Assembly: GCF_000737515.1 (NCBI RefSeq)
Contig: NZ_CP006587.1
Location: forward strand, 62,001 to 126,000
Source of the DNA: Hymenobacter sp. APR13
GTDB taxonomy: Bacteria; Bacteroidota; Bacteroidia; Cytophagales; Hymenobacteraceae
Direction of reading: 5' to 3'
Length of the DNA stretch: 64,000 nucleotides
This document shows, piece by piece, positions 43,582 to 51,819 of the stretch. Both the position numbers and the translations under genes were made by a program. The notes below the pieces were generated by a model that saw nothing but the letters and a program-made list of their open reading frames with translations, did no database searches and was not told the DNA's origin. Every line of letters begins with the position of its first letter. The stretch's first letter is position 1.

Positions 43582-43592
43582 GGCCGCGAGGC

Positions 43593-43931
43593 CTACTTCT
43601 GCTTGTTGTTTTCCTCGTCGATGTGGTCGGTGAGGGCGCGGCACAGGTCGCGCATCTTGGTAGCCATTACCACGTCGTTGGTGGCCGTCATGATAGTTTC
43701 GGCCATGGCACCGATGTTGTCAACCACGAAATATTTCATGGCATCGATGGGCATGTCCTTGGTCCAGAGGTCAATCTTCATGGTGCCATCCTGGTCCCGG
43801 TCCCAGATGGCCACGTTGATGGCTTTGGCAAAGTGAATGTCAGGGCCGGCATCGGTAGCAGTCCAGCTGATTGCCTCCGGCACTTTCTGGTCGTCGAGGG
43901 CAATGCTAAAGCGGATTTCGGATTTCTTCAT
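43593..43931 (-). CDS. gldC: gliding motility protein GldC
   Basis: A 112-aa cytoplasmic protein. KKSEIRFSIALDDQKVPEAI, SWTATDAG, KAINVAIWDRD and KIDLWTKDMPIDAMKYF align in order with GldC of Flavobacterium. GldC is needed for efficient gliding although its biochemical role is unknown. Other gliding genes (gldG, gldF, gldA) follow within 6 kb on the same strand, separated by dnaN. Confidence 0.9.
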   Translation of the reverse strand: MKKSEIRFSIALDDQKVPEAISWTATDAGPDIHFAKAINVAIWDRDQDGTMKIDLWTKDMPIDAMKYFVVDNIGAMAETIMTATNDVVMATKMRDLCRALTDHIDEENNKQK

Positions 43932-43949
43932 GGGTTCAGAAGGTGAAAA

Positions 43950-44053
43950 AGCACGTCATGCAGAGCGGAGCGAAGCATCTCGCCAGTGCAGTAAACTCAT
44001 GTATTGAATTACTATACTGGCGAGATGCTTCGCTCCGCTCTGCATGACGTGCT
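43950..44053. repeat. GTCATGC-family hairpin, 38-bp perfect stem
   Basis: Arms 43950-43987 and 44016-44053 are perfect reverse complements; core GTCATGCAGAGCGGAGCGAA. Located between dnaN and gldC. Confidence 0.95.
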
Positions 44054-44068
44054 GAAGTAATGCAAAAG

Positions 44069-45193
44069 TTAAACGTAGTTGTTCAGCATCACCGGCATCA
44101 CCAGCATCAAGATGCTTTCGTTGTCGTCGGCGAGGGTGGGCATGAGCAGGCCGGCGCGGTTGGGCGTGCTCAGCTCCAGCGTGATTTCCTCGGAGTCGAT
44201 GTTGCTGAGCATTTCCTGCAGGAACTTGGCGTTGAAGCCGATTTCCATGTCTTCGCCGTCGTACTGGCAGGCCAGCTTTTCGTTGGCTTCGTTCGAGAAG
44301 TCGAGGTCCTCGGCCGATACGGTCAGCTCGGAGCCGGCTAGGCGCAGGCGCACCTGGTGGGTGGTTTTGTTGGAGTAGATGCTGATGCGTTTCACCGAGT
44401 TCAGCAGCTCCTGGCGGCTGATGATGAGCTTGTTGGGGTTGCTGACCGGAATGACGTTTTCGTAATCGGGGTAGCGCTCATCAATCAGGCGGCACACAAG
44501 ACGCATCTGGTTGAAGCTGAAGAAGGCGTTGGAGTTGTTGAACTCCACGCGCACCGGCGTGGCCTCGGAGGGCAGCGCGCCTTTCAACAGGTTGAAGGCT
44601 TTGCGCGGAATGATGAGGTTGGCGGTCTGGCCGGCGCCCACGTCGGAACGGCGGTAGCGCAGCAGGCGGTGGCCGTCGGTGGCCACGAAGGTTACCTGAT
44701 TGTCGGCCAGCTGCACCAGAATGCCAGTCATGGCCGGGCGCAGCTCGTCGGTGCTGACGGCGAAGATGGTCTTGTTGATGGCGCGGCTCAGCGACGACGA
44801 CGGGATTTCCACCGGCGTAGAGCCTTTCACAACGGGCACGCGGGGGAAGTCGGTGGCGTTTTCGCCGGCCAGCTTGTAGCGGCCGTTGGAGCTGGCAATT
44901 TCGATACTGTAGGTTTCCTCGTCCAGCGTGAAGGTCACGGGCTGGTCGGGCAGGTTTTTCAGGGTGTCGAGCAAGATGCGGGCGGGCGCGGCAATGCGGC
45001 CACTTTCGCGGGCTTCCACGGGCAGCTCGGTCATCATGCTCGTTTCCAGGTCGGAGGCCGTAATCGTCAGCTTGCCGTCTTCGATTTCAAAGAGGAAGTT
45101 CTCCAAAATCGGCACCACAGGGTTGTTCGTGACCACGCCGTTGATGCTCTGAAGCTGCTTGAGCAGGGCGGAAGACGAGACGATGAACTTCAT
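44069..45193 (-). CDS. dnaN: DNA polymerase III subunit beta (sliding clamp)
   Basis: A 374-aa clamp with three repeated domains. KFIVSSSALLKQLQSINGVV at the N-terminus, FVATDGHRLLRYRRS in domain 2 and the C-terminal LMPTLADDNES-LMLVMPVML (clamp loader contact) are typical. ATG 45193 is chosen; the frame extends further but without family sequence. It lies between gldC and gldG on the same strand, an association seen in Bacteroidota. A TATCTTTG box is 38 bp upstream of the start. Confidence 0.96.
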   Translation of the reverse strand: MKFIVSSSALLKQLQSINGVVTNNPVVPILENFLFEIEDGKLTITASDLETSMMTELPVEARESGRIAAPARILLDTLKNLPDQPVTFTLDEETYSIEIASSNGRYKLAGENATDFPRVPVVKGSTPVEIPSSSLSRAINKTIFAVSTDELRPAMTGILVQLADNQVTFVATDGHRLLRYRRSDVGAGQTANLIIPRKAFNLLKGALPSEATPVRVEFNNSNAFFSFNQMRLVCRLIDERYPDYENVIPVSNPNKLIISRQELLNSVKRISIYSNKTTHQVRLRLAGSELTVSAEDLDFSNEANEKLACQYDGEDMEIGFNAKFLQEMLSNIDSEEITLELSTPNRAGLLMPTLADDNESILMLVMPVMLNNYV

Positions 45194-45230
45194 AAAGGAT
45201 GGGGTTCGGGAGTGTTTTTGGAAGGGAGAC

Positions 45231-45238
45231 AAAGATAG
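45231..45238 (-). promoter_or_regulatory. -7 promoter box of dnaN
   Basis: TATCTTTG on the minus strand, perfect TAnnTTTG, giving a leader of about 30 nt. Confidence 0.5.
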
Positions 45239-45359
45239 GAAACCGGGGCGGGGTTTTCTAGTGCAAAAACCGGTTGGCCTGTACTTCGTTCAGCGTACGT
45301 ACGCCGAACGCAGGACGCCGAAAAGCAGCCTAGCTGAGCCAGGCTGCGGAGAACAAGGA

Positions 45360-45605
45360 CTACAGCACCACAGTCAGCAGCAACGCCAGCACCAACAGAA
45401 TGCCGACGGCTGCCACCACCTTCCAGACCACGACCAGCCCGGCATTGGCGTAGCTGCTTTCGTATTCTTTTATCAGCACGCGCCGTGCTTGCATCCGGCT
45501 GCGGTGCCGCAGGTACAGGTACACAAACCCGACGGGAGCCAGTACGATGGTACTGAATATGCCCTCCATCAGCACTTCAAACAAGACCGTGAACAGTTCT
45601 TCCAT
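45360..45605 (-). CDS. small two-helix membrane protein
   Basis: An 81-aa protein with two membrane helices (GIFSTIVLAPVGFVYLYL and VVVWKVVAAVGILLVLALLLTVVL) joined by a basic cytoplasmic loop (RHRSRMQARRVLIKEYESS). ATG 45605 is chosen; the longer frame begins with TTG. It is placed between dnaN and gldG on the same strand, 45 bp after the gldG stop. No family was recognised. Confidence 0.6.
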   Translation of the reverse strand: MEELFTVLFEVLMEGIFSTIVLAPVGFVYLYLRHRSRMQARRVLIKEYESSYANAGLVVVWKVVAAVGILLVLALLLTVVL

Positions 45606-45650
45606 CCGGCTGTGTGCTTGAAAACCTGCAACAGACAAGGCTGCTATTTC

Positions 45651-47363
45651 CTAAAACCGCGCGTACCGCCGCTTCCGGCGCCAGGCCCGCACGGCGCCAA
45701 ACACGCCCAGCAGCACCAGCGGGGCCACCAGATTCAGCAGCTGCCACTGGCGGCGCTCCTCGGCCACGCGCAGCTTATCGAGGGGCCGGAGCGTGATGTG
45801 CTTGCTGCGCACCGATATCAGGTTGCTTTCATCGAGCATGTAGTCCACGGCGTTGAGCACCAGCTCGCGGTTGGCAAACTCGGTGGCAGCGAGGCGGTCG
45901 AAGCCCAGGCGCAGGGGGCGGCCGGTTTTGGGGTCCACGTCGTTGCGCACGAAGTCACCATCGGAGAGCACCAGCACTTTGGCGGGGCGGTCCTGGGGGC
46001 TGGTGGCGGGCTGGAAGCGGGCCGTGCCGGGCTCGGCGCGGTTGGCGTAGAGCGAGCGGAACTGGCCTTCTAGCAGGTAGCCAACGGGCTTGAACTGCGA
46101 GGTGTAGAGCTGGCGGTTGGGCTCCAGGCGGGCGTCGTTGAGGTTGACGGGCACCGGCGAGGGCAGCACGCGGGTGTAGCGCGAGGTGAACAGCAGCGGC
46201 GTCTTACGAATCCCGACGGCCTTCACCGTATCGATGCTGCTCACAAACTTGGTGTACACCGCGTCGAGGTTGCGGGTGATGGGGTGCTGGCTGAAGTTGT
46301 TGATGAGCGGGTAGAACTGCCATGGCATGGGCTCCACCTTGGGCTTGTTGCCCATCATGCCGGTCACGAGCGGGATGACGCCAGAGTTGAGGTCAAGCAG
46401 CAGGTCAGGGTTGACGCGCACGCCGTACTTGAACAGCAGGTCGTCGAGGTTGGTCTGGATGGGGAACGAGAGCATGCCGCCGCGGCTGGCGCTGTCGAGG
46501 TTCACGCGCATGGCATCCACGAAAAACAGCGCGTTGCCGCCGTGCGTGACAAACTGGTCGAGCTTGAACTTCTCGGGCTCCGAGAACGTGCCGGCGGGCT
46601 TGGCCACCACCAAGGCGCTGAGCGTGCGCAAGTCCTGGGGGCGGGTCTGGGCGAGGTTCACCCGGAACACGTCGTAGAACTGGCTGAGCGAGCCAATCAG
46701 GTCGCCGGCTTCGGCGTTGCTTAGCTCGCCGTGGCCTTCCACCACCCCAATGCGCTTGCGCTGGCCGGGCACCACCCGGCGGATGGCGCTGGCCATTTCG
46801 TACTCCAGCCCCTCGATGCTCTGGTTGAGGCGCACGTCAGCCGGGGCGGCCTGGTTGCCGCGCAGCAGCAGCACCTGCTGCTCCTTGCCCCCGGCCGATA
46901 CGGTAGCCCAGGGGAAGATGATCTTCTCGACCCGCTTGCCGTTTTCGTTGGCCCCGAGGTTGGTGGGGCGCAGGCCTTTTTTGAGCAGCGTGGCGTAGTA
47001 GGCGTTGCGGGCCTGCTCGGTGCCGGCCGCCGACGGGTCGATGAACACGTAATGCAGGTTCTGGCCGCCGTAGACCTGCATTTCGTTGAGGGTTTCGCGC
47101 ACAGCCTGCTGCAGGCGCCGGAACGACGGCGGGAAGTCGCCGTCGAGGTACACCGTCACGGTAACGGGCTGCGGCAGCTTCTGCAGCAGCTCCTTGGTGG
47201 CCTCCGCCATGGTGTAGCGCTTCTCCTCCGTCAGATCGAGCCGGAAAAAGAACTGCTGGCCCAGAAAGTTGAACAGCAGCAGCAGGCCGATAACCAGCAG
47301 AAAGCGGGTCAGGTCGCGGCGTTTGCGGGTTTGGATGGGCGCGGGGGATTGTGTTTCGGGCAT
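45651..47363 (-). CDS. gldG: gliding motility ABC transporter substrate-binding protein GldG
   Basis: A 570-aa protein with one helix near the N-terminus (FLLVIGLLLLFNFLGQQFFF), a long extracytoplasmic domain (DLTEEKRYTMAEATKELLQ, IGVVEGHGELSN, MVNLDSASRGG-like segments) and a second helix near the C-terminus followed by a basic tail. This is the GldG pattern; with GldF and GldA it forms an ABC complex required for gliding in Flavobacterium. The gene is separated from gldF by a 119-bp hairpin repeat. Confidence 0.92.
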   Translation of the reverse strand: MPETQSPAPIQTRKRRDLTRFLLVIGLLLLFNFLGQQFFFRLDLTEEKRYTMAEATKELLQKLPQPVTVTVYLDGDFPPSFRRLQQAVRETLNEMQVYGGQNLHYVFIDPSAAGTEQARNAYYATLLKKGLRPTNLGANENGKRVEKIIFPWATVSAGGKEQQVLLLRGNQAAPADVRLNQSIEGLEYEMASAIRRVVPGQRKRIGVVEGHGELSNAEAGDLIGSLSQFYDVFRVNLAQTRPQDLRTLSALVVAKPAGTFSEPEKFKLDQFVTHGGNALFFVDAMRVNLDSASRGGMLSFPIQTNLDDLLFKYGVRVNPDLLLDLNSGVIPLVTGMMGNKPKVEPMPWQFYPLINNFSQHPITRNLDAVYTKFVSSIDTVKAVGIRKTPLLFTSRYTRVLPSPVPVNLNDARLEPNRQLYTSQFKPVGYLLEGQFRSLYANRAEPGTARFQPATSPQDRPAKVLVLSDGDFVRNDVDPKTGRPLRLGFDRLAATEFANRELVLNAVDYMLDESNLISVRSKHITLRPLDKLRVAEERRQWQLLNLVAPLVLLGVFGAVRAWRRKRRYARF

Positions 47364-47375
47364 GTTCTGTCGGGG

Positions 47376-47494
47376 GCCTCACCCCCTAGCCCCCTCTCCT
47401 GCAGAGAGGGGGGACTAGTTTTTAGCTTGTTAGCACCATATTTTTCTAGAGCTAGTTCCCCCTCTCTGCAGGAGAGGGGGCTAGGGGGTGAGGC
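47376..47494. repeat. C-rich inverted repeat between gldF and gldG
   Basis: GCCTCACCCCCTAGCCCCCT at the left and AGGGGGCTAGGGGGTGAGGC at the right pair perfectly, with an inner self-complementary CTCTCCTGCAGAGAG. The loop is AT-rich. Confidence 0.93.
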
Positions 47495-47504
47495 AAACGG
47501 CCTG

Positions 47505-48230
47505 CTACCAGTTGCGGCTTTGCAGCACCAGCCGCGTGCCAAGCAGCAGGCCGGCAATCAGGCTAAGAAAGTACAGCAGGTCGCGGGAGTCGAGCAGGCC
47601 TTTGCTGATGTCGCGGTAGTGGGCCGCAATGCCGAGCTGGCCGATGTAGTAAGCCGGTGCCCCATCGAATACCGACGCCACCGAATCGAAGCCCGAGTAC
47701 ACCAGAAAGCAGCCGACTACCGCCACCAGAAAGGCAATAATCTGGTCGCGGGTGATGGCCGAGGCAAACACGCCGATGGCCGCAAACACCGCCGCCAGCA
47801 GCCCCAGACCCAGGTAGGAACCCACCGTAGCCGCCGAGTCGATGTTGCCGGCGGGCGCGCCCAGCTGGTACACCGAGTAGTAGTAGAGCAGCGTGGGCAG
47901 CAGCGCCAGCAAGGCCAGCAGCAGGCAGGCCAGGTACTTCCCTCCTATTATCTGGCCGTCGGTGAGCGGACGCGTGAGCAGCAGTTCCATGGTGCCGGCC
48001 TTCTTTTCCTCGGCGAAGGTGCGCATGGTGAGGGCCGGAATCAGGAACAGAAACACCCAGGGCGCGATGTTGAACAGCGTCTGCAGGTCGGCAAAGCCCG
48101 AATCGAGCACCGAGCTATCCGGAAAGACCCACACGAACAGGCCCGTAGCCACCAGAAACACCCCTATCACCACGTAGGCAATAGGCGAGTTGAGGAAGCT
48201 GTTGAATTCTTTGCGAAGGATGGCGAGCAT
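47505..48230 (-). CDS. gldF: gliding motility ABC transporter permease GldF
   Basis: A 241-aa ABC-2 type permease with six helices. MLAILRKEFNSFLNSPIAYVV and RTFAEEKKAGTMELLLTRPLTDGQII are the family hallmarks. It is the membrane partner of GldA and GldG. Hairpin repeats lie on both sides (48268-48360 upstream, 47376-47494 downstream), so the gldAFG message carries two stable structures. Confidence 0.93.
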   Translation of the reverse strand: MLAILRKEFNSFLNSPIAYVVIGVFLVATGLFVWVFPDSSVLDSGFADLQTLFNIAPWVFLFLIPALTMRTFAEEKKAGTMELLLTRPLTDGQIIGGKYLACLLLALLALLPTLLYYYSVYQLGAPAGNIDSAATVGSYLGLGLLAAVFAAIGVFASAITRDQIIAFLVAVVGCFLVYSGFDSVASVFDGAPAYYIGQLGIAAHYRDISKGLLDSRDLLYFLSLIAGLLLGTRLVLQSRNW

Positions 48231-48267
48231 CTAGGCGGGTAATGAGGTGATGAGTGGTTGTAAGAAC

Positions 48268-48360
48268 GTCATGCTGAGCTTGCCGAAGCATCTCGCGTGC
48301 TGACGTTGAGTTACTAATCCTGAGTCAGCACGCGAGATGCTTCGGCAAGCTCAGCATGAC
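48268..48360. repeat. GTCATGCTGAGC-family hairpin between gldA and gldF
   Basis: GTCATGCTGAGCTTGCCGAA at the left and its reverse complement at the right form a stem of 37 bp through CATCTCGCGTGCTGAC. Arms almost identical to 8072-8174; loop different. Confidence 0.95.
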
Positions 48361-48369
48361 GGTCAAGCG

Positions 48370-49278
48370 TTACTTCGTCAGCTCCTGGAACACCTGCTCC
48401 AGGTTCTGCTCTTCCTGGCGCAGCCCCAGCAGCACCCAGCCCTGAGCAGCAGCCAGACGCGAAATGGCGCCGCGCTGGTCGGAGCCGGCGGCGGCCCGGA
48501 TACGGTAGGTGTGGCCGGTTTCTACGTCCACGCTCCGGATGCCGGGCAGCGCCAGCAGCGGCGCAGGGTCGATGGCCTGCTCGAACTCGGCGCGGATGAT
48601 GGTTTCGCGCAGGGCCTTGCCGCCCAGCTCCGCCACCGGTGAGTCGGCCACGAGCTGGCCGCGGTTGATGACGATGGCCCGGCTGCAGAGCGCGGCCACC
48701 TCGGGCAGGATGTGGGTGCTGAAAATGACGGTTTTGTCCTGACCCAGTTCCCGGATCAGGGTGCGGATTTCGCTGATCTGATTGGGGTCGAGGCCGGTGG
48801 TGGGCTCGTCGAGGATGAGCACGCCGGGGTCGTGGATGAGCGCCTGCGCGAGACCCACGCGCTGGCGGTAGCCTTTGCTCAGCGCCCCGATCAGCTTGCT
48901 CTGCTCGCGCCCCAGCCCTACCCGGTCCACCAGTTGGCGCACCCGCTGGCGCAGCGTGCTGCCGCCCAGCCCGTGCACCGACCCGATGAATTCCAGGTAC
49001 TCGTGCACGTACATATCGAGGTAGAGCGGGTTGTGCTCGGGCAGGTAGCCCACACGACGGCGTACTTCCAGCGGCGCCGTCTGCACGTCGTAGCCCTCAA
49101 TGACGATGGTACCGGCCGAGGGCGGCAGGTAACCGGTGGCCATCTTCATGGTCGTGGACTTGCCCGCGCCATTCGGCCCCAGAAACCCCAGAATCTCGCC
49201 TTTGCCCACCGTGAACGATATATCATTCACGGCCGCCTGGGTGCCGAAGAGTTTGGTCAGATGTTGAATTTCTACCAT
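48370..49278 (-). CDS. gldA: gliding motility ABC transporter ATPase GldA
   Basis: A 302-aa ABC ATPase: Walker A GPNGAGKST (34-42), signature LSKGYRQRV, Walker B VLILDEPTTGLD and H-loop STHILPE, all intact. The GYLPEHNPLYLDMYVHEYLEFIGSVHGL block matches GldA. It energises the GldFG membrane part. It is the first gene of gldA-gldF-gldG here. Confidence 0.93.
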   Translation of the reverse strand: MVEIQHLTKLFGTQAAVNDISFTVGKGEILGFLGPNGAGKSTTMKMATGYLPPSAGTIVIEGYDVQTAPLEVRRRVGYLPEHNPLYLDMYVHEYLEFIGSVHGLGGSTLRQRVRQLVDRVGLGREQSKLIGALSKGYRQRVGLAQALIHDPGVLILDEPTTGLDPNQISEIRTLIRELGQDKTVIFSTHILPEVAALCSRAIVINRGQLVADSPVAELGGKALRETIIRAEFEQAIDPAPLLALPGIRSVDVETGHTYRIRAAAGSDQRGAISRLAAAQGWVLLGLRQEEQNLEQVFQELTK

Positions 49279-49304
49279 AGGATGTGTGACCTGTAAACCT
49301 GACC

Positions 49305-49397
49305 GTCATGTTGAGCGAAGTCGAAGCATCTCTACCGCTCCGTTGCAATGCCATGCAGGCAAAGCGGTAAAGATGCTTCGACTTCGCTCAGCATGAC
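49305..49397. repeat. GTCATG-family hairpin (GCGAAGTCGAAG variant)
   Basis: GTCATGTTGAGCGAAGTCGA (49305) pairs with TCGACTTCGCTCAGCATGAC (ending 49397), extending inward through AGCATCTCTACCGCT with few mismatches. Located between an SDR gene and gldA. Confidence 0.9.
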
Positions 49398-49415
49398 AAC
49401 GTATCGTGCAGCAGA

Positions 49416-50108
49416 CTATTTCGGCTGCGTGGGCCGCATCTGAATTTCGGAAATCATGGTGGCCTGCGGGGCTTCCAGTGTGTGCACGATGGTAGCGGCA
49501 ATGTCCTCGGGCTGCATCTTGTGCGGGTTGGGCTCGGCGCCCGGCTCCATGCCGCCAAAGTTGGTTTCCACCGAGCCGGGCATCACGCAGGTTACGCGCA
49601 CACCCTGCGGGCGAACTTCCTTGAAAAGCGCATCGGAGAAGCCGCGCACGGCGTACTTGGTGGCGCAGTAGCCGGCCAGGTTGGCCGTGCCGGCCGTGCC
49701 CGCCAACGACGCCACGTTGATGATGTGGCCTTCCTTCTGCTTTTTCATCTGCGGCAGCACGGCCTTGGTGCAGTAGAACAGGCCGTGCACGTTGGTATCG
49801 AACATGGCGTGCCATTCGGCGGCCTCGAAGCCATCAATCGGGCCGAAGTTGCCGATTCCGGCATTGTTGACCAGCACGTGCACCTTGTCGCCGAGCAGCT
49901 TGGTGGTGGCGGCGTAGGCTTTCTGCACGTCGGCTTCCTGGCGGATGTCGCACTTGATGAAGTGGAAGCGTGGGTGCTTGAAGTCGTCGGGGGCGGTGCG
50001 GCCCCAGCCGGCTACCTCGGCCCCTTTGGCCAGCAGCGCCTCGACGGTGGCGCGCCCGATTCCTTTGCTGACGCCTGTGATAATGGCTACCTTGCCGCTG
50101 AGTTCCAT
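49416..50108 (-). CDS. SDR family oxidoreductase
   Basis: A 230-aa classical short-chain dehydrogenase: cofactor loop TGVSKGIG (11-18), NNAG (81-84), and catalytic Ser134, Tyr147 and Lys151 (YCATK). It resembles 3-oxoacyl-ACP reductase-like SDRs but the substrate cannot be assigned. ATG 50108 begins MELSGKVAIITG; its start codon is only 9 bp from that of the divergent lipoprotein gene if both first ATGs are used. Confidence 0.88.
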   Translation of the reverse strand: MELSGKVAIITGVSKGIGRATVEALLAKGAEVAGWGRTAPDDFKHPRFHFIKCDIRQEADVQKAYAATTKLLGDKVHVLVNNAGIGNFGPIDGFEAAEWHAMFDTNVHGLFYCTKAVLPQMKKQKEGHIINVASLAGTAGTANLAGYCATKYAVRGFSDALFKEVRPQGVRVTCVMPGSVETNFGGMEPGAEPNPHKMQPEDIAATIVHTLEAPQATMISEIQMRPTQPK

Positions 50109-50117
50109 AGCTGTAGA

Positions 50118-50894
50118 ATGATGGTTGGGCGTACGTTTGGAGTGCAAGTTAGTGGCCCCCGCGGGGTTTTACGTGTCGCGCTGGCCTTGGGGCTGAGTGT
50201 GGGGCTGTTAGCGTCGTGCGGCAGCGACGATTGCCTGACCAGCGCGGGCCAGGAAACCACCGAGCGCCGCGAGCTGCCTGCCTTCCACGACCTCACCGTG
50301 GCCGACAACGTGAACGTGACCTTGGTGCAGGACACGGCCACCTACGCCGAAGTCCGCACCGGCTCCCACCTGCAGGCCGACCTCAAGCTGGAAGTGCAGG
50401 GCCCGCGCCTGTTCATCACCAACGAAAGCCGCTGCAACTGGGCCCGCAGCTACGACGTGGCCCACGACGTGGTGCTGCACCTGCCCCGCCTCATCAACAT
50501 GGACCACACCGGCCAAGGCACCGTGCGCACCCAGGGTCGGTTCCGGGCCGACACCGCCTACTACCACATGAAAGGCACCGGCGACTACGACCTCGACCTG
50601 CAGAGCCGCTACCTCTGGCTCGACCAGTACGAGCTGGGCGACTACCGCCTGCGCGGCACCACCGACCAGCTGCTGCTCTCCGGCGGCGGGCTAGGCCGCT
50701 TCTACGCCACCGATATGCGGGCCCGCGCCTGCTATCTCAACCTGACCATTTACGCCGGCAACGACATTTACGTCAACGGCTCGGAGGAAGTAGCCGGCAC
50801 GCTGGCCGGCCCCGCCACCGTCTACTACTCCGGCAACCCCACCACTGCCAATGTGCAAGTGACGGGCAAAGGCAAAGTGGTGAAGCTGAATTAG
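50118..50894 (+). CDS. head-GIN domain (DUF2807) lipoprotein
   Basis: A 258-aa protein with a lipoprotein signal ending LLASC, then a right-handed beta-helix of the DUF2807 'putative auto-transporter adhesin, head GIN' type (VADNVNVTLVQDTATYAEV, LQADLKLEVQG, QLLLSGGGLGRFYATDMRA). Such proteins are surface-exposed in Bacteroidota, with unknown ligand. Two ATGs (50118, 50121) and a GTG at 50142 are possible starts; a TACGTTTG box at 50132-50139 favours the GTG. A hairpin repeat follows the stop. Confidence 0.82.
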   Translation: MMVGRTFGVQVSGPRGVLRVALALGLSVGLLASCGSDDCLTSAGQETTERRELPAFHDLTVADNVNVTLVQDTATYAEVRTGSHLQADLKLEVQGPRLFITNESRCNWARSYDVAHDVVLHLPRLINMDHTGQGTVRTQGRFRADTAYYHMKGTGDYDLDLQSRYLWLDQYELGDYRLRGTTDQLLLSGGGLGRFYATDMRARACYLNLTIYAGNDIYVNGSEEVAGTLAGPATVYYSGNPTTANVQVTGKGKVVKLN

Positions 50895-50897
50895 GGT

Positions 50898-50995
50898 CTT
50901 GGGGGCAGTAGCGCGAAGCCTTTGCTTCGCGTCTGTTCTGGCCTCATCAAACTGTCGGAAACGCGAAGCAAAGGATTCGCACTACTACCCCCAAG
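50898..50995. repeat. AGTAGCGCGAAGC-family inverted repeat
   Basis: CTTGGGGGCAGTAGCGCGAA at the left and the reverse of TTCGCACTACTACCCCCAAG at the right, with inner GCGAAGC / GCTTCGC pairs. It lies between the head-GIN and second SDR genes. Confidence 0.85.
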
Positions 50996-51002
50996 CTTCC
51001 AC

Positions 51003-51716
51003 CTACAAATCCCCCAGCTGCGGGCGGATCAGCAGCTCCTCGATTACGGCCTGCGGCGAGAGGCTGTAGGCGCCGAAAATGGCTTCTGCCACGTCTTCCG
51101 ACCGGATGAAACGCTCTGCCGGCAGGTCTACGCCTTCCCAGCTGGCGGTGAGGGTGGCGCCGGGCAGCACGGCCGTCACCCGGATCTGCTGTTCTTTCAG
51201 CTCCTCGCGCAGGTTGCGGCTGAAGCCGTACAGGGCGTGCTTAGCAATGCCGTAGGAGCCGCCGTTGGCGTAGGCCGCAATGCTGGCCGTCGAGCAGATG
51301 TTGAAAATATGGCCCTGGCGGCGCGCAATCAGGCCAGGCAGCAGCGGCAAGGTCACGTCGTAGGCGCTGAGCAGGTTCACGGCCAGCATCTGGCGCAGCT
51401 GCGAGCCGTCGGCGGGCTCATCCTGCAGGCGGCCGGGCAGAAACGAGCCGGTGTTGTTCACCAGCACCTCCACGGCGCCGCCCAGGCCCAGCACGAAATC
51501 CGTGAAGCGGCGGCACTCGTTGGTTTCACTCAGGTCGGCGGGCAGCGTGTGCAGCACGGCCTGCGGAAACTGCTGCCGCATATCGGTTTGCAGGGCCGCC
51601 AGATCCTCGGCAGAACGGGCACACGTAACCACCGGCCAGCCGGCTCGCAGAAAGCGCATCACCACCGCCCGGCCAATTCCTTTGGTTCCGCCGGTTACTA
51701 CCACATATTTTTCCAT
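51003..51716 (-). CDS. SDR family oxidoreductase
   Basis: A 237-aa short-chain dehydrogenase with TGGTKGIG (8-15), NNTG instead of the usual NNAG, and catalytic Ser142, Tyr155, Lys159 (SYGIAK). The ATG at 51716 is chosen because the Rossmann strand begins at residue 3; the longer frame begins in sequence shared with the promoter region. It is convergent with the head-GIN gene and divergent from mlaE. Substrate unknown. Confidence 0.87.
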   Translation of the reverse strand: MEKYVVVTGGTKGIGRAVVMRFLRAGWPVVTCARSAEDLAALQTDMRQQFPQAVLHTLPADLSETNECRRFTDFVLGLGGAVEVLVNNTGSFLPGRLQDEPADGSQLRQMLAVNLLSAYDVTLPLLPGLIARRQGHIFNICSTASIAAYANGGSYGIAKHALYGFSRNLREELKEQQIRVTAVLPGATLTASWEGVDLPAERFIRSEDVAEAIFGAYSLSPQAVIEELLIRPQLGDL

Positions 51717-51819
51717 TCCTTTGGTTGTTATTTCGGTTTTCACGTAAGTACGCGGGGCCGAAATGCCCCGTGCGCGCCGCTGCGCAAGTTCCTGCTTTTC
51801 CTCTCATTCTCCTTACCTC

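Noticed and set aside
45288..45308. GCGTACGTACGC palindrome upstream of dnaN as a DnaA or replication site
   Set aside because: No DnaA-box-like TTATCCACA cluster is visible, dnaA is absent here, and a similar CGTACGTACGCCG occurs in a repeat near 32357.
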